A DNA stretch of 64,000 bases from Lepus europaeus (Eukaryota; Chordata; Mammalia; Lagomorpha; Leporidae), in the NCBI RefSeq assembly GCF_033115175.1, contig NC_084850.1:19561218-19625217 (forward strand). Reading direction: 5' to 3'. The notes under the pieces were generated by a model that worked only from the letters and a program-made list of their open reading frames with translations, ran no database searches and was not told the DNA's origin. The position numbers and the translations under genes are program-made. Shown here one piece after another: positions 12,185-23,621 of this stretch (position 1 is the stretch's first letter; each line of letters opens with the position of its first letter).

Positions 12185-12310
12185 TAGATATACACAATGT
12201 TAATGCACATACATTAACATTATATATAGATATACACATTACATATAGATATACACAATGTTAATGTGTATATCTGGATATATATATATATATATACATA
12301 TATGTTATTT
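12185..12310. repeat. AT-rich imperfect tandem/palindromic repeat
   Basis: Units of agatatacacaatgttaatg recur in direct and partly inverted form and run into a (TA)n tract. The central ttaatgcacatacattaa is near-palindromic. It probably arose by slippage inside the ancient L1. Confidence 0.8.
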
Positions 12311-12364
12311 ATATATGGAAAGCAAAGGAATTATAATAGGTAAATTAGTTCTGAAAAATAAAGT

Positions 12365-12514
12365 TCCAAGCTCCTGGCTTTGACCTGACCCAGCCCTGGC
12401 TGTTGCAGCCATTTGGGAGTGAATCAGCAGATAGAAGATCTCTATCTCTCTCTTGTCTTTCTCTCTCTCTCCCTATAGTCTTTCAAATAAATAAATAAAT
12501 CTTTTAAAAAAATC
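12365..12514 (+). mobile_element. CSINE fragment (3' half)
   Basis: It starts in the middle of the SINE (aagctcctggctttgacctg) and continues through ctgttgcagccatttgggag and a CT-rich tract to an (AAAT)n tail. The tRNA-like head is missing. It sits inside the ancient L1, whose sequence resumes just after it. Confidence 0.85.
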
Positions 12515-12869
12515 AATGGACTAGAATAAAGATCTAGCACAGATGAACAGAAATCTATACAAATGATTTTTGATAAAGTAATTCAATGAAGAAAGCATAA
12601 TGTTTTCAACCAATGCAGCAAGAAAAATTAGATATCTATACACAAAATCAAAATGAACCATGACCTAAACTTCACATTGAAAATAAAATTACTTTAAAAT
12701 AGTTGATAGATTTTAATTAAAACATAAGAATTTAGCACAAAACATAGGAGATAAAAAGAGGTCTTAGACGTTGACACTAAGAACACAAATTCCTTTCTCT
12801 AGAAAAATCCTGTAAAGAGAATGCAAAAAGTAGAGACTGGGAGAAAATATTTACGAACCAAATTGCTTT

Positions 12870-13635
12870 CCTATAACAAATGAGCAGAAACTTATGGGCT
12901 TAAACAAGCAGAAGTTTATTCTCTCACTGTGTTGGAAGTTACAAATCCAATATCAAGATGTCAGCAGAGCCACAGTCTCCCTGAGCCAGGAGAGGAGGAA
13001 TCCTTTTTTGCTTCTCCTTTTTCAAAAGACGGGTTTGTTTGTTTACTTATTTTTATTTTTTAAAGGTAAAGTGACAGAGAAGGAGATCATCCGCTGGTTC
13101 ACTCCCCAAATGGCGGCAATAACCAGGACTGGTCCAGGCCAACGCTAGGAGCCAAAACTCCATCCTCATCTCCCATGTGAGTGTCAGGGGCCCAAGCACT
13201 TGGACCATCTTCTGCTGCTTTCCCAGGCACATTAACAGGGAGCTGGATTGGAAGTGGAGCAGCTGGGACTCAAAACAGCACTCTGATTTGGGATGCCAGG
13301 GTCCCAGGTAGCAGCTTAACCTGTTGCACCACAATGCCAGCCCCTTGCCTTTTCTTAACTTCTAGTTGTTGCTCCCAATCTTTGGCACTTCTTGTCCATA
13401 GATGCATCATTCCAATCTCTGACTCTTCTGTCACATGGTCTTCTCCCTATGTATATGTGTCCAAATCTCTTTTGTTCTTATAAGGGCATTAATCACTGGA
13501 TTAGGACCCACCCTAATCCAATATGGTGACCTTTTAACGTGATTGTATCCACAAAGACCCATTTCGAAATAAGGTCACATCACAGATCCTGGGAATTTAG
13601 AATTAACATATCTTTTGTTGAGACACAGTTAAACC
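12870..13635. mobile_element. Ancient interspersed repeat, split by a CSINE
   Basis: 12890-13030 (ttattctctcactgtgttgg) and 13344-13635 (tcacatggtcttctccctatg, ttaatcactggattaggacc, aaataaggtcacatcac) form one old dispersed repeat in correct order around the SINE. The family matches the split repeat at 3290-3462. I do not assign a name. Confidence 0.6.
13036..13343 (-). mobile_element. CSINE
   Basis: A minus-strand SINE with an A/T tail at the left, then ctggttcactccccaaatgg, ctgctttcccaggcac and, at the right, the complement of the tRNA-like head (aacctgttgcaccacaatgcc). Confidence 0.92.
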
Positions 13636-14299
13636 AAAACCAATCCAGCAATGATTGGTGGCTTCCATGGAACAGGAATGGGGGTTAGGGAAAAATCCAA
13701 GGGGTAACTGAAGGGAGTTATTTTGTGCTAATGAAAACAGTTCTCTATCTTGATTATGGTGGTGGCCGCAAGAATTTACGCTTGGAGTCAGATTCCATAG
13801 AAGTATATACATGCATGTGAATGCAGTTTAAAATAATAGCAAATATTGCATAAGTTCTTTAGTTAACAATATTGTTCCAGTGTCCATTTCCTGATTGTGG
13901 TATTGTACTGCAGCCATGTAACATGTTATCATTGGAGGAAGCTGGGTGCCAGTTATGCAGGACTGTTACTACTGTTCTTTCAACTTCCTCTCAGACTATA
14001 GGGAAAATGTTGATTATCTGATTTGGTCGGTACATATTGTATGTTTATTGAAATATCACACCATACCCCATAAATAAATAAAATTATAAATGTCAGTTCA
14101 ATTTTTTTTAATATAAGGAAGGGAAAATGATAACTAACCTGATTTTATCATCATACATTAAATGCATGCATTGAATTATCACATTGTCCTGCATAAAAAA
14201 GTACAATTAATATATTGATGATATATAGAAAATAAAACAAATTATTTAATCACCTTTTTGGGATTATCAGAAATATTATAAGCTCTGTGTTGTAATAAT
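13636..14299. other. Unassigned stretch with a probable ancient L1 3' end
   Basis: About 13850-14095 reads like the 3' end of an old L1 (catgtaacatgttatcattgg, then aatatcacaccataccccat before (AAAT)n). No gene is seen in the rest. Confidence 0.4.
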
Positions 14300-14530
14300 A
14301 AAGGTTTGCTATGCATTCACTCTGTGTGAGACACTGTGATAAGCATTTTATATTCATTATCTCATGCTGTTGCCAGAAGTAGATAATATTAGGAGACCTG
14401 CTTTTGCATATGTGAAACTGAAATTCAGGGAAGTTCCGTAACTTTCCCCAGGTCACTAAGCTCTACTACTTTGAACCTCATCAGCCTGACTCCAAAGCTT
14501 GTGATTCTAAGTGTAATGCCATAATGGTTC
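14300..14530 (-). mobile_element. MIR relic
   Basis: The wording is that of an antisense MIR: gagacactgtgataagcatt, tcattatctcatgctgttgc, gaaactgaaattcaggg, then tgacccagg-like and tcagcctgactccaaagc blocks in the expected order. Confidence 0.8.
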
Positions 14531-14718
14531 CTTACTTGAGCAGTGGTGAGGCCAAAATGAGGCATCACATGTCAGTTTCCTAGCTTTGTGTTTGCACTAT
14601 ATCATCACCGTGCTCGTCATTATTTATTAATTGTTGTCTTAGCTTTAGCATTGAAGGACATCTGGTTCTCACACTTACTTCACAGTAAATAGTTCTATAA
14701 GAAAAGACTGAAATGATT

Positions 14719-15338
14719 ACTGACGCCATGAACAGGAGTGTCAAATTGTTAAGTCAGCAACAAAAGTCACTGTGTACTTACATCCCATGTGGGATCTGTC
14801 CCTAATGTGTTGTCTAATATGCAGTGATGCTATAACTAGTATTGAAACAGTATTTTTATACTTTGTGTTTCTGTGTGGGTACAAACTGATGAGATCTTTA
14901 CTAATTATATACTGAATCGATCTTCTGTATATAAAGATAATTGGAAATGAAAAAAGGAAAAACCTGGTGTTAAATTGGAAATGGCATAGAAAATTAATTA
15001 ATTTTTTAAAAAAATATATATTATGTAAGATCTCTGTCTTTAATGTACTGTACACTCTTATTTAATGCTATAACTAGTACTCCAACAGTATTTTTTTTCA
15101 CTTTGTGTTACTATATGGGGGCAAACTGTTGAAATCGTTACCTAATATATACTAAACTGATCTTCTGTATATAAAGAGAATTGAAAATGAATCATGATGT
15201 GATTGGAAGGGGAGAGGGAGCGGGAAAGGGGAGGGTTGTGGGTGGGAGGGAAATTTTGGGAGGGGGAAGCCATTGTAACCCATAAGCTGTACTTTGGAAA
15301 TTTATATTCATTAAATAAAAGTTTAATTTAAAAAAAAA
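14719..15338 (+). mobile_element. Young L1 3' end, tandem-duplicated 3'UTR form
   Basis: A 620-bp 5'-truncated L1 made only of 3'UTR. A 20-bp duplication, aagaaaagactgaaatgatt, flanks it at 14699-14718 and 15339-15358. The gctataactagta to tgtatataaagataattg section occurs twice (about 14830-14945 and 15068-15185) with an AT-rich spacer, defining the duplicated 3'UTR form. A purine tract follows (15205-15265). Confidence 0.95.
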
Positions 15339-15358
15339 AAGAAAAGACTGAAATGATT

Positions 15359-16606
15359 GTAAAAACGATACTCACCACATTGAGTTATTTTGAATTTGGG
15401 GTATACTGGAAGTGATCATATACATGCAAAGTGTGCTGTAAACCGTAAAGCTTCCTGCATGCTAGCAGCATTGTGTTCTCTTTCATTACTTTACCTCTAG
15501 TCTGGCAGCTAAAAAGCTTTTTGCCTCTCAGCCATGTCAAAATCTACAAGCTCATCACCCCGCTCGTTCACTGTGTGTTTCTATGGCATCTATCACCATA
15601 GTTTCTAGATTCTCTGACAGAAATATTAGATGGAAGGCAGTTTAACAGAAGAAATCAGTGAATTTGATTCAAAGAACTCCATCTGTACACCTTGAATCAG
15701 TGTTTAACTGGGCAGCAGATCACATACAGATGGCTCCTCCATTCAATGCTTCCATATTCTTTTTGCAAATCTTAACTAAAGTGGTGACTTTTGAGTTATT
15801 TTTGGGTACTTCAATAACCAATACTCTCTGAGACCATCTTTGCTCCTGACATAAAATTTCCAAAGTATTCTTCTATATTAGAGTTTGTCAACTATGACCT
15901 ATGGGCCATTTATTTTTGGATACCCATGAGCTAAGAGGGTTGTTTAGTTTTTTCTAATGCTAATGAAAATTTCATGATCTGTGAAAATTACATGAAATTC
16001 ACATTTCAGTGCACAAATGAAGTTTTGTGGGACTATAACAACTATAGTTTATGTAGAATTAAATAGTTGTAAAGCCAAAAACTATGTACTATCCGCCTTA
16101 TTAATATAAATCTTGTTAATCCCTGCTATATATAGTAAGTAACCGATAGTATATTTAGGTGTAAACTCAACCTAAATACACCATCTCATCCACACCCTTT
16201 GCCCATATGCACAGCCCACACCAGTCTCCTCCTCTTCAATGCCCCTAAATCCCGTTTCTTTTCTTTTTTTTTTTAACATAACTATCTCTCACATAACAGT
16301 GCAAGGAAGACAAGGTCAATTTTGTCTATTTCATATTTCTATCCCATAAGGTGCCTAGCATAGAGTTTTACTCAAAATAGACAAATAATGGATGCTTTTT
16401 AAACAACAAAGCTGGATGCAATTTCCATAGCAACAGGTTTCCCGACTAAAGGTTCGCTGCAGCATCCATTATATTCAGTGCATTCCCTTCAGTGCTGGAG
16501 GTCAGATGTGAAGATGCTACAGGTAAAATAGTACTTAAACTGTGTAGCAAGGAGATTAAAGAATCATGTTTCTGTTCAAATGGCTGCTGTTTTTACTTTC
16601 TAAATA
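15359..16606. other. Unassigned stretch with a possible hAT relic
   Basis: About 15885-16060 (gtttgtcaactatgacctatgggcc, then aagttttgtgggactataac) resembles an old dispersed hAT-type element. The rest shows no gene and no clear repeat. Confidence 0.35.
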
Positions 16607-16729
16607 TGAGGGGACTTCAAAAATTCATGGAAATGAAATTAAAAGATAAGTTTATTTTGGTGGAAAAAATTTTGCATAGTTTTTCCCATAACACACATTT
16701 TACATGGACTTTCTGAAGACTCCCTTCCA
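16607..16729. mobile_element. Small mariner-type MITE
   Basis: The left end tgaggggacttcaaaaattc and the right end ctttctgaagactcccttcc are imperfect terminal inverted repeats. A TA dinucleotide lies on each side (16605-16606 and 16730-16731), the target duplication of Tc1/mariner elements. At 123 bp it can only be non-autonomous. The short open frame crossing it is accidental. Confidence 0.75.
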
Positions 16730-16799
16730 TATGTCACAAAAAACATAAACGATAAACCATAAAAGAAAATGTTACTATGCTTGACAATATAATAATAAT

Positions 16800-17420
16800 A
16801 AAGAATTTTGGCATGGCATAACTCACCTAAACACAGTAAAAAGGCAAATGAATTGGGGCAAAAGAGGCATATTGTCAGCTAAAACGTCAATTTCCATTCA
16901 CCAATGAGTAAGAAAAAGATCAGCAAGCCTTTTACAAAAAAAGAGGTGAGGAAGATCACTTCATTCATAGAAGAGCACATGTAAGTGGCTATTGGCCTTT
17001 AAAAAGCAGTTCAGCTTCAGTAATAACTATAGAAATGCAAATTTAAAATCTACCAGGGTACCATTTTCACCTGTAACACTGACAAAGTTTAATGACATAC
17101 TTTATTGGCAATAGCACAGGAAAACATGCATTCTCATACACTGGTGGGAGAAGTATGGATTTTCTCTTTGTGAAAAAACACATGCCTTTTGACCTACCAG
17201 TTCTGCTACTAGTAATTTATTTTGCAAATGTACTTGTTTATGTGTGAAATGATTTTTTGTCATTTCAGTATTTATTGTAAAAGTAAAATTTTGACAACAC
17301 TAATTGTAAACTTGTAGGTAACAAGCCAAATAAATGGCATGTAATCCATATGAAGCTATAAAATGAATAAGGCAGTGGTTTACATACCAGAGACAGAAAA
17401 AAAAGGTATTATTTTTAATG
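16800..17420 (+). mobile_element. Ancient L1 fragment (ORF2 end to 3'UTR)
   Basis: Old ORF2 C-terminal wording is in order: tatagaaatgcaaatttaaaatc, then accattttcacctgtaacac, then catacactggtgggag, then cttttgacctaccagttc. All frames are broken. Confidence 0.7.
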
Positions 17421-18185
17421 AATACTCTTTTGTACATGTTGAATTTGTACCATGTGATACATTGCCTTTACAAAAGCAGACAATTTTTTAAAATGTGTGT
17501 ATATTTTTTGTTTTTTGATGGTGGATATTTCAAGTTTAGTATATTGTCTTTATTTATACCTATAATATACATTACTTTTATATGTATTCAGTAGTTAATG
17601 AAATCTATTAAAACACAAATATCGTTTTAGACATTTTATTAATTGTTAATTAAGGAAATATTGGACTATTGATAAGAAATTTGGGGCCCATAAAAATTGA
17701 GTTGGGTTTTGCCATGAAAATCAAGATTTGTGGCAACCCCAAAACACTTAAATTTAATTGCAGGCAATGATGGTAATGAACATGGGCAAAACTCTCACTT
17801 AGACTGAATCACTCATTTTGACAATAGAAGTGTAAATAGGCTCATAAATAGAATTTCCAATCATTCGCCTAAGCAAAAAACATCAGATAGGGTTTAGTCA
17901 TGACACATTTATACTAAGCAATATTTTCCCCTTATTTTCTGCACCCTAGTCTGTTGATCATGATCATGAAAAAAATAAAGATCTCTGCCTCTCCCCAGGT
18001 GGCTTTTGATTTGTTATCTCTTTCAAGGCAAACTTTCCCCACACAAGTAAAACAAATTGCAATCATTAATAACTACTTCACAAGCTAACAAAATTAGGAG
18101 ACTCCTTTGTCCTCTTGAGGACATTCTTTCTAGGAATGAGATTTAATTTAAAGCATGTCTATGTGCATATAAAATTAACTGTTAT
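17421..18185. other. Unassigned AT-rich stretch
   Basis: I see no gene and no confident repeat in this stretch. Confidence 0.5.
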
Positions 18186-18201
18186 AAGAGTAACTCATTT
18201 T

Positions 18202-19144
18202 GCCCCAAATGCTAGAGTTAGAAACGTGCCAGGGGATTCCAATACAATCCCATCAAGGTGGCATGTACCAATGTATCACTACTCAAAGTGATCAGTTTCA
18301 GTCCACAATTGGTCATAATGATAGGATTAAGAGTCAAAGGGATCACATAAACAAGACTAGTGTCTGCTAATACTAACTGATAGAATTAAATGGGAGAGAA
18401 CAATCCAACATGGGAAGCGGGATACACAACAGACTCATAGAATGGTGGATGTCCTAAACAGCACTCTGGCCTCAGAATCAGCCCTTAAGGCATTTGGATC
18501 TGGCTGAAGAGCCCATGAGAGTATTTCAGGAATGGAAAGCCAAGACACTCTGGGGAAAAAAAAAACAAAACTAAACTAAATGAAAGATCTCTGCGAGTGA
18601 GAGTGAGATCCCCGTGGAAAGAATGGGGCCATCAAAGAAGAAGGAGGTACCTTTCTCTGAAGGGAGGAGAGAACTTCCACTTTGACTATTACCCTGTCAG
18701 AATAAGATCGAAGTCGGTGAACTCAAAAGGCTTCCAGAGCCTTGGCAACTCATGACAAGAGCCTAGGGTGATTACTGACGCCATAAATAAGAGTGTCAAT
18801 TGTTAAATCAACAACAGGAGTCACTGTGTACTTACTCCTCATGTAGGACCTCTGTCCTTAATGTGTTGTGCTATGTGAATTAATGGTATAACTAGTGCTC
18901 AAACAGTATTTTACACTTTGTGTTTCTGTATGGGTGCAAACTGTTGAAATCTTTACTTAATATATACTGAATTGATCTTCTGTATATATAGATAATTGAA
19001 AATGAATCTTGATGTGAATGGAATGGGAGAGGGAGAGGAGATGGGAGGGTTGTGGGTGGGATGGGAGTTATGGGGGTGGGGAGCCACTGTAATCCAAAAG
19101 CTGTACTTTGGAAATTTATATTTATTAAATAAAAGTTAAAAAAA
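18202..19144 (+). mobile_element. Young L1 3' end, single-unit 3'UTR form
   Basis: A 943-bp 5'-truncated L1 made only of 3'UTR, ending in the purine tract (19020-19080) and poly(A). A 16-bp duplication, aagagtaactcatttt, lies at 18186-18201 and 19145-19160. It has the single, non-duplicated form of the 3'UTR. Confidence 0.95.
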
Positions 19145-19160
19145 AAGAGTAACTCATTTT

Positions 19161-19637
19161 ACTTACACTAGCTACCACAGCTGAACATCCTCTAGTTCCA
19201 ATGTTGAAGCAATATACCAAAGGATTCAAAAATCCTAGGACTAGCCAATGCTTTCCAAGGATGCTAACAATTTCATATTGTGTTAGAAGTGTAAATGCTG
19301 TTTGCTGGCCTATCAACATTATAAGCTTCCGAATTTTGTAGAACAGGAATGAATGGTGCTTTTTTTTCATCCTTTTAGCTTTCTCCTCTAGGTTTCCATC
19401 TACACAACATTGATTGTTGGATGAGTGCATGACTAAGTAACCTTCCCTGTTGTTTTCTGCCACAATGTTGAATGCAAAACCATTCAGAAAGTTGATCATT
19501 CAGATTTTGGAATAGAAGTAAAGGGCAAAAGACAAGAAGGACTCCAAGCAATGCTTTACTCTCCATAGGAGGCACCGACCAGCTGCACCTGAAATCTGTA
19601 TGGTCTATACCTAGCAGCATGAAGAAAGAATCATACA
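19161..19637 (-). other. Unrecognised hydrophobic open frames, possible old pseudogene
   Basis: Two overlapping minus-strand frames (about 19638-19375 and 19499-19125) are open for 87 and 124 codons. The second has a hydrophobic run ending LGFLNPLVYCFN (near 19230-19195), which superficially recalls a membrane-protein helix with an NP-x2-Y-like pattern. The first has a hydrophobic run LLGVLLVFCPLLLF. The second frame runs past 19160 into the target duplication and tail of the L1 insertion, so its last residues are not original. I do not recognise the gene. It could be a decayed membrane-protein pseudogene, an unknown repeat, or chance. Confidence 0.25.
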
Positions 19638-19991
19638 CAGTTGTCCCTTGCTATCCACAGATAATTGATTCTAAGATCCTTTGTGGAAACAAAAATCTGT
19701 GGATGCTTAAGTCCCTTCTATAAAGTTGTGTCACTTTTACACATAATTTATGCACAACTTCCCATATATTTTGAATGATCTCTGGATTACTTAGAATAAT
19801 TAATACAATGTAAATGCTATATATATATAGTTGTTATATTGTATTATTTAGGGAATGATGATAAGTAAAAATATCTGTTCATGTTCAGTAGAGATGCAGC
19901 CATTGCAGGTCTATTCTGCACCTGCACTTGGTCAAATCTGCCGTTGATTGAATTCTCGGATGTGGACTCTCCGGATATGGAAGGCCGACTG
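19638..19991. mobile_element. Tigger-type non-autonomous DNA transposon, near complete
   Basis: The ends cagttgtcccttgctatcc and ggatatggaaggccgactg are inverted-repeat termini of the pogo/Tigger kind, with TA at the right edge (19992-19993) and TA just left. The interior (cttaagtcccttctataaag, atgctatatatatatagttg, gggaatgatgataag) fits the MER8/Tigger group. It has no coding capacity. Confidence 0.75.
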
Positions 19992-20367
19992 TATCTGAAA
20001 GAATAAATGGGCACTAAGTCTATACCACTGCACCTTTAGTTTCCACACTAACCTGTGGCTTATTAATTTTATTTTGGTCTTTGCTGTCCAATTTGTTTAC
20101 CAATATAGGTAAGCAAGAATTCAGACAACAGCTAATAGAAAAGCTTTGGTGAGTTTCTTTATGGCTTAAACCTCTGTTTATTAGTTGAAATGAAAATTAA
20201 GTGCTTGCAATACATTTTAATTTATGCTCCTAACTAGATTTACTGTTTTTATTCATGGTTATTTTTTGCCCATTTGCCACCCTATGAAACAGGAGTTCCT
20301 AAACTATGGCCCATGGGCTTGCCACTTTTTTTTTTCTGAGATCCAGAGAGAGAGAGCTAAAAAGGTA
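19992..20367. other. Unassigned stretch
   Basis: I see no gene. A short hAT-like phrase (cctaaactatggcccatggg) occurs at 20298-20317. Confidence 0.4.
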
Positions 20368-20692
20368 GTGATGGGACAGCGCTGTGGCACAGTAGGTTAA
20401 TCCTCTGCCAGTGGCATCAGCATCCCGTATGAGCTCTGGTTCCAGTCCCAGCTGCTCCTCTTCCAATCCAGCTCTGTGCTATGGCCCGGGAAAGCAGTAA
20501 AAGATGACCCAAGTCCTGGGGCCCTTGCACCCACGTGGGAAACCTGGAAGAAACTCCTGGCACATGGCTCAGATTGGCTCAGCTCTGGCTGTTGCAGCCA
20601 TTTGGGGAGTAAACCAACAGGTGGAAGATCTTTCTCTCTGTCTCTCCCTCTCACTGTATGTAACTCTACCTCTCAAATAAAATCTTTTTAAA
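20368..20692 (+). mobile_element. CSINE
   Basis: The plus-strand tRNA-like head (cgctgtggcacagtaggtt) is followed by ggttccagtcccagctgctc, ccatttggggagtaaacc, a CT-rich tract and an A-rich tail. The tail runs directly into the 3' end of the next L1. Confidence 0.92.
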
Positions 20693-21653
20693 AAACTTTT
20701 ATTTAATGAACATAAATTTCCAAAGTACAGCTTAAGGATTACAATGGCTCCCCCCCCCCAATAACTACCCTCCCACCCGCAACCCTCCCCTTTCCCGCTC
20801 CCTCTCCCCTTCCATTCACATCAAGATTCATTTTCAATTCTCTTTATATACAGAGATCAGTTTAGTATATATTAAGTAAAGATTTCAACAGTTTGCACCC
20901 ACATAGCAACACAAAGTGAAAAATACCGTTGGAGTACTAGTTAAAGCATTAAACCACAATGTACAGCACATTAAGGACAGAGATCCTATATGATATTTTT
21001 AAAAAATTGATTAATTTTCTATGCAATGTCCAATTTAAAAACCAAGTTTTTTTTCATTTTCAATTATCTTTATATACTGAAGAGCGATTCAGTATGTACT
21101 AAGTAAAGATTTCATCAGTTTGCACCCACACAGAAATACAAAGTGTAAAAATACTGTTTCAGTACTAGTTATAGCATCACTTCACATTGGATAACACATT
21201 AAGGACAGATCCCACATGAGACGTAAGTACACAGAGACTCCTGTTGTTGACTTAACAATTTGACACTCTTGTTTATGGTGTCTTTAATCTCCCTAGGCTC
21301 TAGTCATGAATTTGCAAGGCTATGGAAGCCTTTTGCATTCACCGACTTCGATCCTATTCTGACAGGGTAATAGTCAAAGTGGAAGTTCTCTCCTCCCTTC
21401 AGAGAAAGGTACCTCCTTCTTTGATGGCCCTGTTCTTTCCACTGGGATCTCACTCGCAGAGATCTTTCATTTATGTGTTTTTTTTCCATGGTGTCTTGGC
21501 TTTCCACTCCTGAAATACTCTCATGGGCTCTTCAGCCAGATCCGAATGCCTTAAGGGCTGATTCTGAGGCCAGAGTGCTGTTTAGGACATCTGCCATTCT
21601 ATGAGTCTGTTGTGTATCCCGCTTCCCATGTTGGATCATTCTCTCCCTTTTTG
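20693..21653 (-). mobile_element. Young L1 3' end, tandem-duplicated 3'UTR form
   Basis: Minus-strand L1 3'UTR of about 960 bp, with the pyrimidine tract (complement of the purine tract) at 20745-20815. Two copies of the AT-rich unit lie at about 20830-20960 and 21055-21175. It abuts a CSINE on the left and another L1 on the right, so target duplications cannot be defined. Confidence 0.9.
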
Positions 21654-23621
21654 ATTTTTTTTCATTTATTAAACTTTTATTTAATGAATATAAATTTCCA
21701 AAGTACAGCTTATGGATTACAATGGCTTACCCCCTCCCATAACTTCCCTCCCACCCACAACCCTCCCCTTTCCCGCTCCCTCTCCCCTTCCATTCACATC
21801 AAGATTCATTTTCAATTCTCTTTATATACAGAAGATCAGTTTAGTATATATTAAGTAAAGATTTCAACAGTTTGCCCCATATAGCAACACAAAGTGAAAA
21901 ATACTGTTGAAGTATTACTTATAGCATTAAATAACAGTGTACAGCACATTAAAGACAGAGATCCTACATAATATTTTTTTAAAAATTAATTAATTTTCTA
22001 TGCCATTTCCAATTTAACACCAGGTTTTTTTCCATTTCCAATTATCTTTATATACAGAAGATCGATTCAGTATGTACTAAGAAAAGATTTCATCAGTTTG
22101 CACCCACACAGAAACACAAAGTATAAAAATACTGTTTCAGTACTAGTTATAGCATCACTGCACATTAGACAACACATTAAGGATAGATCCCACATGAGAT
22201 GTAAGTACACAGTGACTCCTGCTGCTGACTTAACAATTTGACACTCTTATTATGGCGTCAGTAATCTCCCTAGGCTCTAGTCATGAGTTGCCAAGGCTAT
22301 GGGAGCCTTTAGAGTTCGCTGACTTTGATCTTATTCTGACAGGGTAATAGTCAAAGTGGAAGTTCTCTCCTCCCTTCAGAGAAAGGTACCTCCTTCTTTG
22401 ATGGCCCCGTTCTTTCCACTGGGATCTCACTCACAGAGATCTTTCATTTAGGTCTTCTTCTTCTTCTTTTTTTTCTTTTCTATGGTATCTTGGCTTTCCA
22501 TGCCTACAATACTCTCATGGGCTCTTCAGCCAGATCCGAATGCCTTAAGGGCTGATTCTGAGGCCAGAGTGTTGTTTAGGACATCTGCCATTCTATGAGT
22601 CTGCTGTGTATCCCACTTCCCATGTTGGATACTTCTCTCCCTTTTTGATTCTATCAGTTAGTATTAGCAGACACTTGTATTGTTTGTGTGATCCCTTTGA
22701 CACTTAGACCTATCAGAGTGATCAACTGTGAAGTGAAATTGATCACTTGGACTAGTGAGGTGGCATTGGTACATGCCACCTTGATGGGATTGTATTGGAA
22801 TCCCCTGGCACGTTTCTAACTCCACCCTTTGGGGTAAGTCTGATTGAGCATGTCCCAAATTGTGCATCTCCTCCCTCTCTTTTTCCCACTCTTTGTGTAA
22901 CAGGGATCACTTTTCGGTTAAAATTTAAACAGCTAAGAATATTTGTGCGTTAATTACAGAGCTCAACCACTAGTACTAAAACAAGAACAAAAAAATACTA
23001 AAAAGGATAAAGTATTACATTGTACATCAACAGTCAGGACAAGGGCTGATCAAGTCATTGTTTCTCATGGTGTCCATTTCACTTCAACAGGTTTCCCCTT
23101 TGGTGCTCAGTTAGTTGTCGCCGATCAGGGAAAACAAATGATATTTGTCTCTTTGGGACTGGCTTATTTCACTCAGCATGATGTTTTCCAGATTCCTCCA
23201 TCTAGTTGCAAATGACCGGGTTCCATTGTTTTTGACTGCTGTATAGTATTCTATAGAGTACATGTCCCATAATTTCTTTTTCCAGTCTACTGTTGATGGG
23301 CATTTGGGTTGGTTCCAGGTCTTAGCTATTGTGAATTGAGCTGCAATAAACATTAATGTGCAGATGGCTTTTTTGTTTGCCAAATTAATTTCCTTTGTGT
23401 AAATTCCAAGGAATGGGATGGCTGGGTTGTACGGTAGGGTTATATTCAGGTTTCTGAGGAATCTCCAGACTGACTTCCATAGTGGCTTAACCAGTTTGCA
23501 TTCCCACCAACAGTGGATTAGTGTCCCTTTTCCCCCACATCCTCACCAGGATCTATTGTTGGTAGATTTCTGAATGTGAGCCATTCTAACAGGGTGAGGT
23601 GAAACCTCATTGTAGTTTTGA
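21654..23621 (-). mobile_element. Young L1, ORF2 C-terminus plus duplicated-form 3'UTR
   Basis: The poly-T at 21654 starts a second minus-strand L1. Its 3'UTR has the duplicated unit (about 21795-21920 and 22035-22150). ORF2 C-terminal sequence follows up to 23621, where it meets a plus-strand L1 head to head, with 'gac' shared at the junction. Confidence 0.92.
23111..23383 (-). pseudogene. L1 ORF2 C-terminal fragment
   Basis: An open frame of 90 codons almost identical to those at 4693-4965 and 37196-37468, ending DKYHLFSLIGDN at the normal ORF2 stop. It lacks endonuclease and reverse transcriptase domains, so it is a relic. Confidence 0.9.

Larger units (their letters stand above)
10560..12865 (+). 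mobile_element. Ancient L1 (L1M/L1ME type), plus strand, interrupted
   Basis: 10590-11280 keeps the order of an old ORF1: the aattatctgacaattg start, an AAAT-rich coiled-coil section and the aaatcttgaaag-like section. 11570-12180 and 12515-12865 keep ORF2 order: a ggtgaaagactgaatg block, then tatcaaaatcctagg, then the later aatggactagaataaag section. All frames are broken. A CSINE fragment and an AT-rich simple region lie at 12185-12514. Confidence 0.75.
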
